Assembly (NCBI GenBank): GCA_945935945.1
Contig: CAMESA010000049.1
Span: 1-6,874 of the forward strand
From: an uncultured Mollicutes bacterium
GTDB lineage: Bacteria; Bacillota_I; Bacilli_A; RFN20; CAG-826
DNA: 6,874 bases
Reading direction: 5' to 3'
The position numbers and the translations under genes are program-made. This document shows positions 5,481-6,874 of this stretch, in pieces (position 1 is the stretch's first letter; every line of letters starts with the position of its first letter). The notes beneath the pieces are model-generated. The model was given only the letters and a program-made list of their open reading frames with translations, was not told where the DNA came from and ran no database searches.

Positions 5481-5492
5481 GGTAATAATTTT

Positions 5493-6874
5493 ATGAAAAT
5501 TTCTTTTAAGGATTTAGATCCTAGAATAATTACAGATTTTGTTGAAGAAAAAGATGGTGTTATTTATGCTACTTGCCATTTAAGAAATAAAACGCCAGTA
5601 TGTCCTTGCTGCAATAAAAAAGTAACTCCACATTCTTATTTCACTCATACTTTTTATGATTTACCTATTCAAAACAAACCAGTTCTTATTTCCTTAACGA
5701 AGCGTAAATATTTATGTAGAAATAAGAATTGCGATTGTAAAACTTTTTCTGATAAAACTGATTTTATTAGTCCTAAAGGAAGAAAAACCAAACGTTTAAT
5801 AAAAAATATAGTAGCTCTAACTAAGGATATGAATAGTGTACAAACATCAAAAAATCTTAAAGAATTAGGAATAATTGCTAAGAAGAGTGCAATATGTAAT
5901 TATTTAAAAAAAAACGAAAATAACCATTCCTGATTTATCACAAGTTAAAGCTTTATGTATCGATGATTTTGCCAAAAAGAAAAAACATAGTTATGGCACA
6001 ATTTTTATTAATGCAGATACAAATAAAATTATTAACATTATAGATTCACGTGAGGCAGATGACGTTACATTAGAATTAAAAAAATATCCAAACTTAAAAA
6101 TTGTATCTAGAGATGGAAGCCGGACGTACGGGAAAGCTATTACTAACTGTAATCAAAATATTAGCCAAGTTACAGACAGGTTTCATTTGCTTAAAAGTTT
6201 AACAGAAAAATGTTGCAATATAATTACATCTACAATTATTGGTAGAGTTTCAGTACCTATTAAAGAAGCCACTTTAAACGAATTGGCGGATTATTTACTT
6301 TCTAATAAGAAAGAAAGGGTTTTAAAAGTAAAAGAAAAGTATAAAAAAGGCATTTCAAAGATTGAAATTGCTGCAATGTATAATATCACACTCGAAACTG
6401 TAAATAGATATATTCAAATTAAAGAGGAAGATATTAAAAATAATGTTAAAACGGTCAGGGAGATTGAACATATAAAAGCAATTAATAAAACGTTGAAAAG
6501 ATGTAATAAAGTTAGAGAACTGTTTAATCAAGGCAAAACAATAGATCAAATCGTAATCGAAACTGGTTTTAGCAAAACATGTATTAAAGAGTATATAAAA
6601 GATGATTTTTCTCCTACTAATGAGCATTATGGTCAAAAGAAAGAAGGAATAATGCCTAAATTTCGAGATGAAATTATGAAAATGTACTTATCAGGGAAAA
6701 ATTCTAAAGAAATTTCTATGTTCATTAAAGAACAAGGATATTCTATAACACCAGATGCAATTAGAGGCTTTATAATTAAAGAAAAAAGAATCAATAAAGA
6801 TTTAAATATCTCATTGTTATGTTCTGATGTAGTAGATGCAAATACAATAAAAGAATTGTTCTTTCATTTTCATC
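5493..6874 (+). pseudogene. ISL3-family transposase, frame broken at an A9 run, 3' end outside window
   Basis: The first frame (5493-5933, 146 residues) holds the zinc finger that binds the element ends: C37 and C40, then C75 and C80 in the pattern YLCRNKNCDC followed by KTF. It stops at TGA 5931-5933. The catalytic part continues in the +1 frame from the A9 run (5906-5914) and is open to the window end: first Asp in CIDDFAKKKKHSYG (codon 5962), second Asp in VSRDGS (codon 6112), then VTDRFHLLK (about 6169-6192). Three helix-turn-helix-like segments follow (about 6337-6417, 6508-6597, 6658-6777). The last catalytic Glu should lie beyond 6874. Removing one A joins the frames smoothly as YLKKTKITIPDLS. 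This may be a decayed gene, a slippage-expressed gene or a homopolymer sequencing error. The two parts together exceed 450 residues. Confidence 0.88.

Larger units (their letters stand above)
5422..6874 (+). mobile_element. ISL3-family insertion sequence, left part
   Basis: The element is called from its transposase: an N-terminal double-Cys zinc finger, a IDDFA catalytic region and the VTDRFHLLK motif are typical of ISL3 transposases. The left end is placed at GGTTCTTT (5422), similar to the GG(C/T)TCTTT ends known for the family. The right inverted repeat lies beyond the window, so the boundary and the 8-bp target duplication cannot be verified. It sits just downstream of the tRNA terminator, an insertion site that harms no visible gene. 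Confidence 0.85.

Noticed and set aside
6355..6636. Reverse-strand frame of 93 codons
   Set aside because: It is antisense to the open, recognisable transposase frame.

Overview
The DNA is strongly AT-rich, with Shine-Dalgarno sites of the AAGGAGG type, encoded CCA on its tRNAs and tightly packed genes. This suggests a low-GC Gram-positive bacterium (Bacillota), perhaps one of the small-genome gut Bacilli or Mollicutes-related lineages. Tryptophan is encoded by TGG and TGA works as a stop, so the standard bacterial code fits and a Mycoplasma-type code is not supported. The lineage is an inference; no taxonomic marker is present.

Region 1 (1-4724) is one dense operon, entered after its beginning, that encodes a reduced Tad/Flp-like type IV pilus or secretion machine. 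In order it has the possible tail of an upstream gene, a large exported protein of unknown function (80-1177), a small protein with an N-terminal membrane anchor (1174-1584), a CpaF/TadA/VirB11-type ATPase (1577-2641), a TadB-like platform protein (2634-3410), a TadC-like platform protein (3331-4002), a TadE-like anchored protein (3992-4336), and two nearly identical tiny pilin-like proteins in tandem (4348-4539 and 4551-4724). The genes overlap by 4 to 80 nt or are separated by 11 nt, so they are probably cotranscribed and translationally coupled. In the expected machine the ATPase drives the two membrane platform proteins, which extract and polymerise the small pilins; the TadE-like proteins would be minor subunits. 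No prepilin peptidase, CpaB or secretin gene is visible. A missing secretin suits a single-membrane cell; the peptidase must lie elsewhere.

Region 2 (4725-5368) is housekeeping: an acyl carrier protein gene with its own likely promoter, then a tRNA-Asn/tRNA-Glu pair behind a likely promoter and ended by a strong intrinsic terminator.

Region 3 (about 5422 to the window end) is the left part of an ISL3-family insertion sequence. It has a likely terminal repeat, an outward-reading promoter overlapping a perfect 26-bp palindrome, and a transposase whose reading frame is interrupted at a run of nine A. The second part stays open to the window edge, so the right end of the element is not visible.
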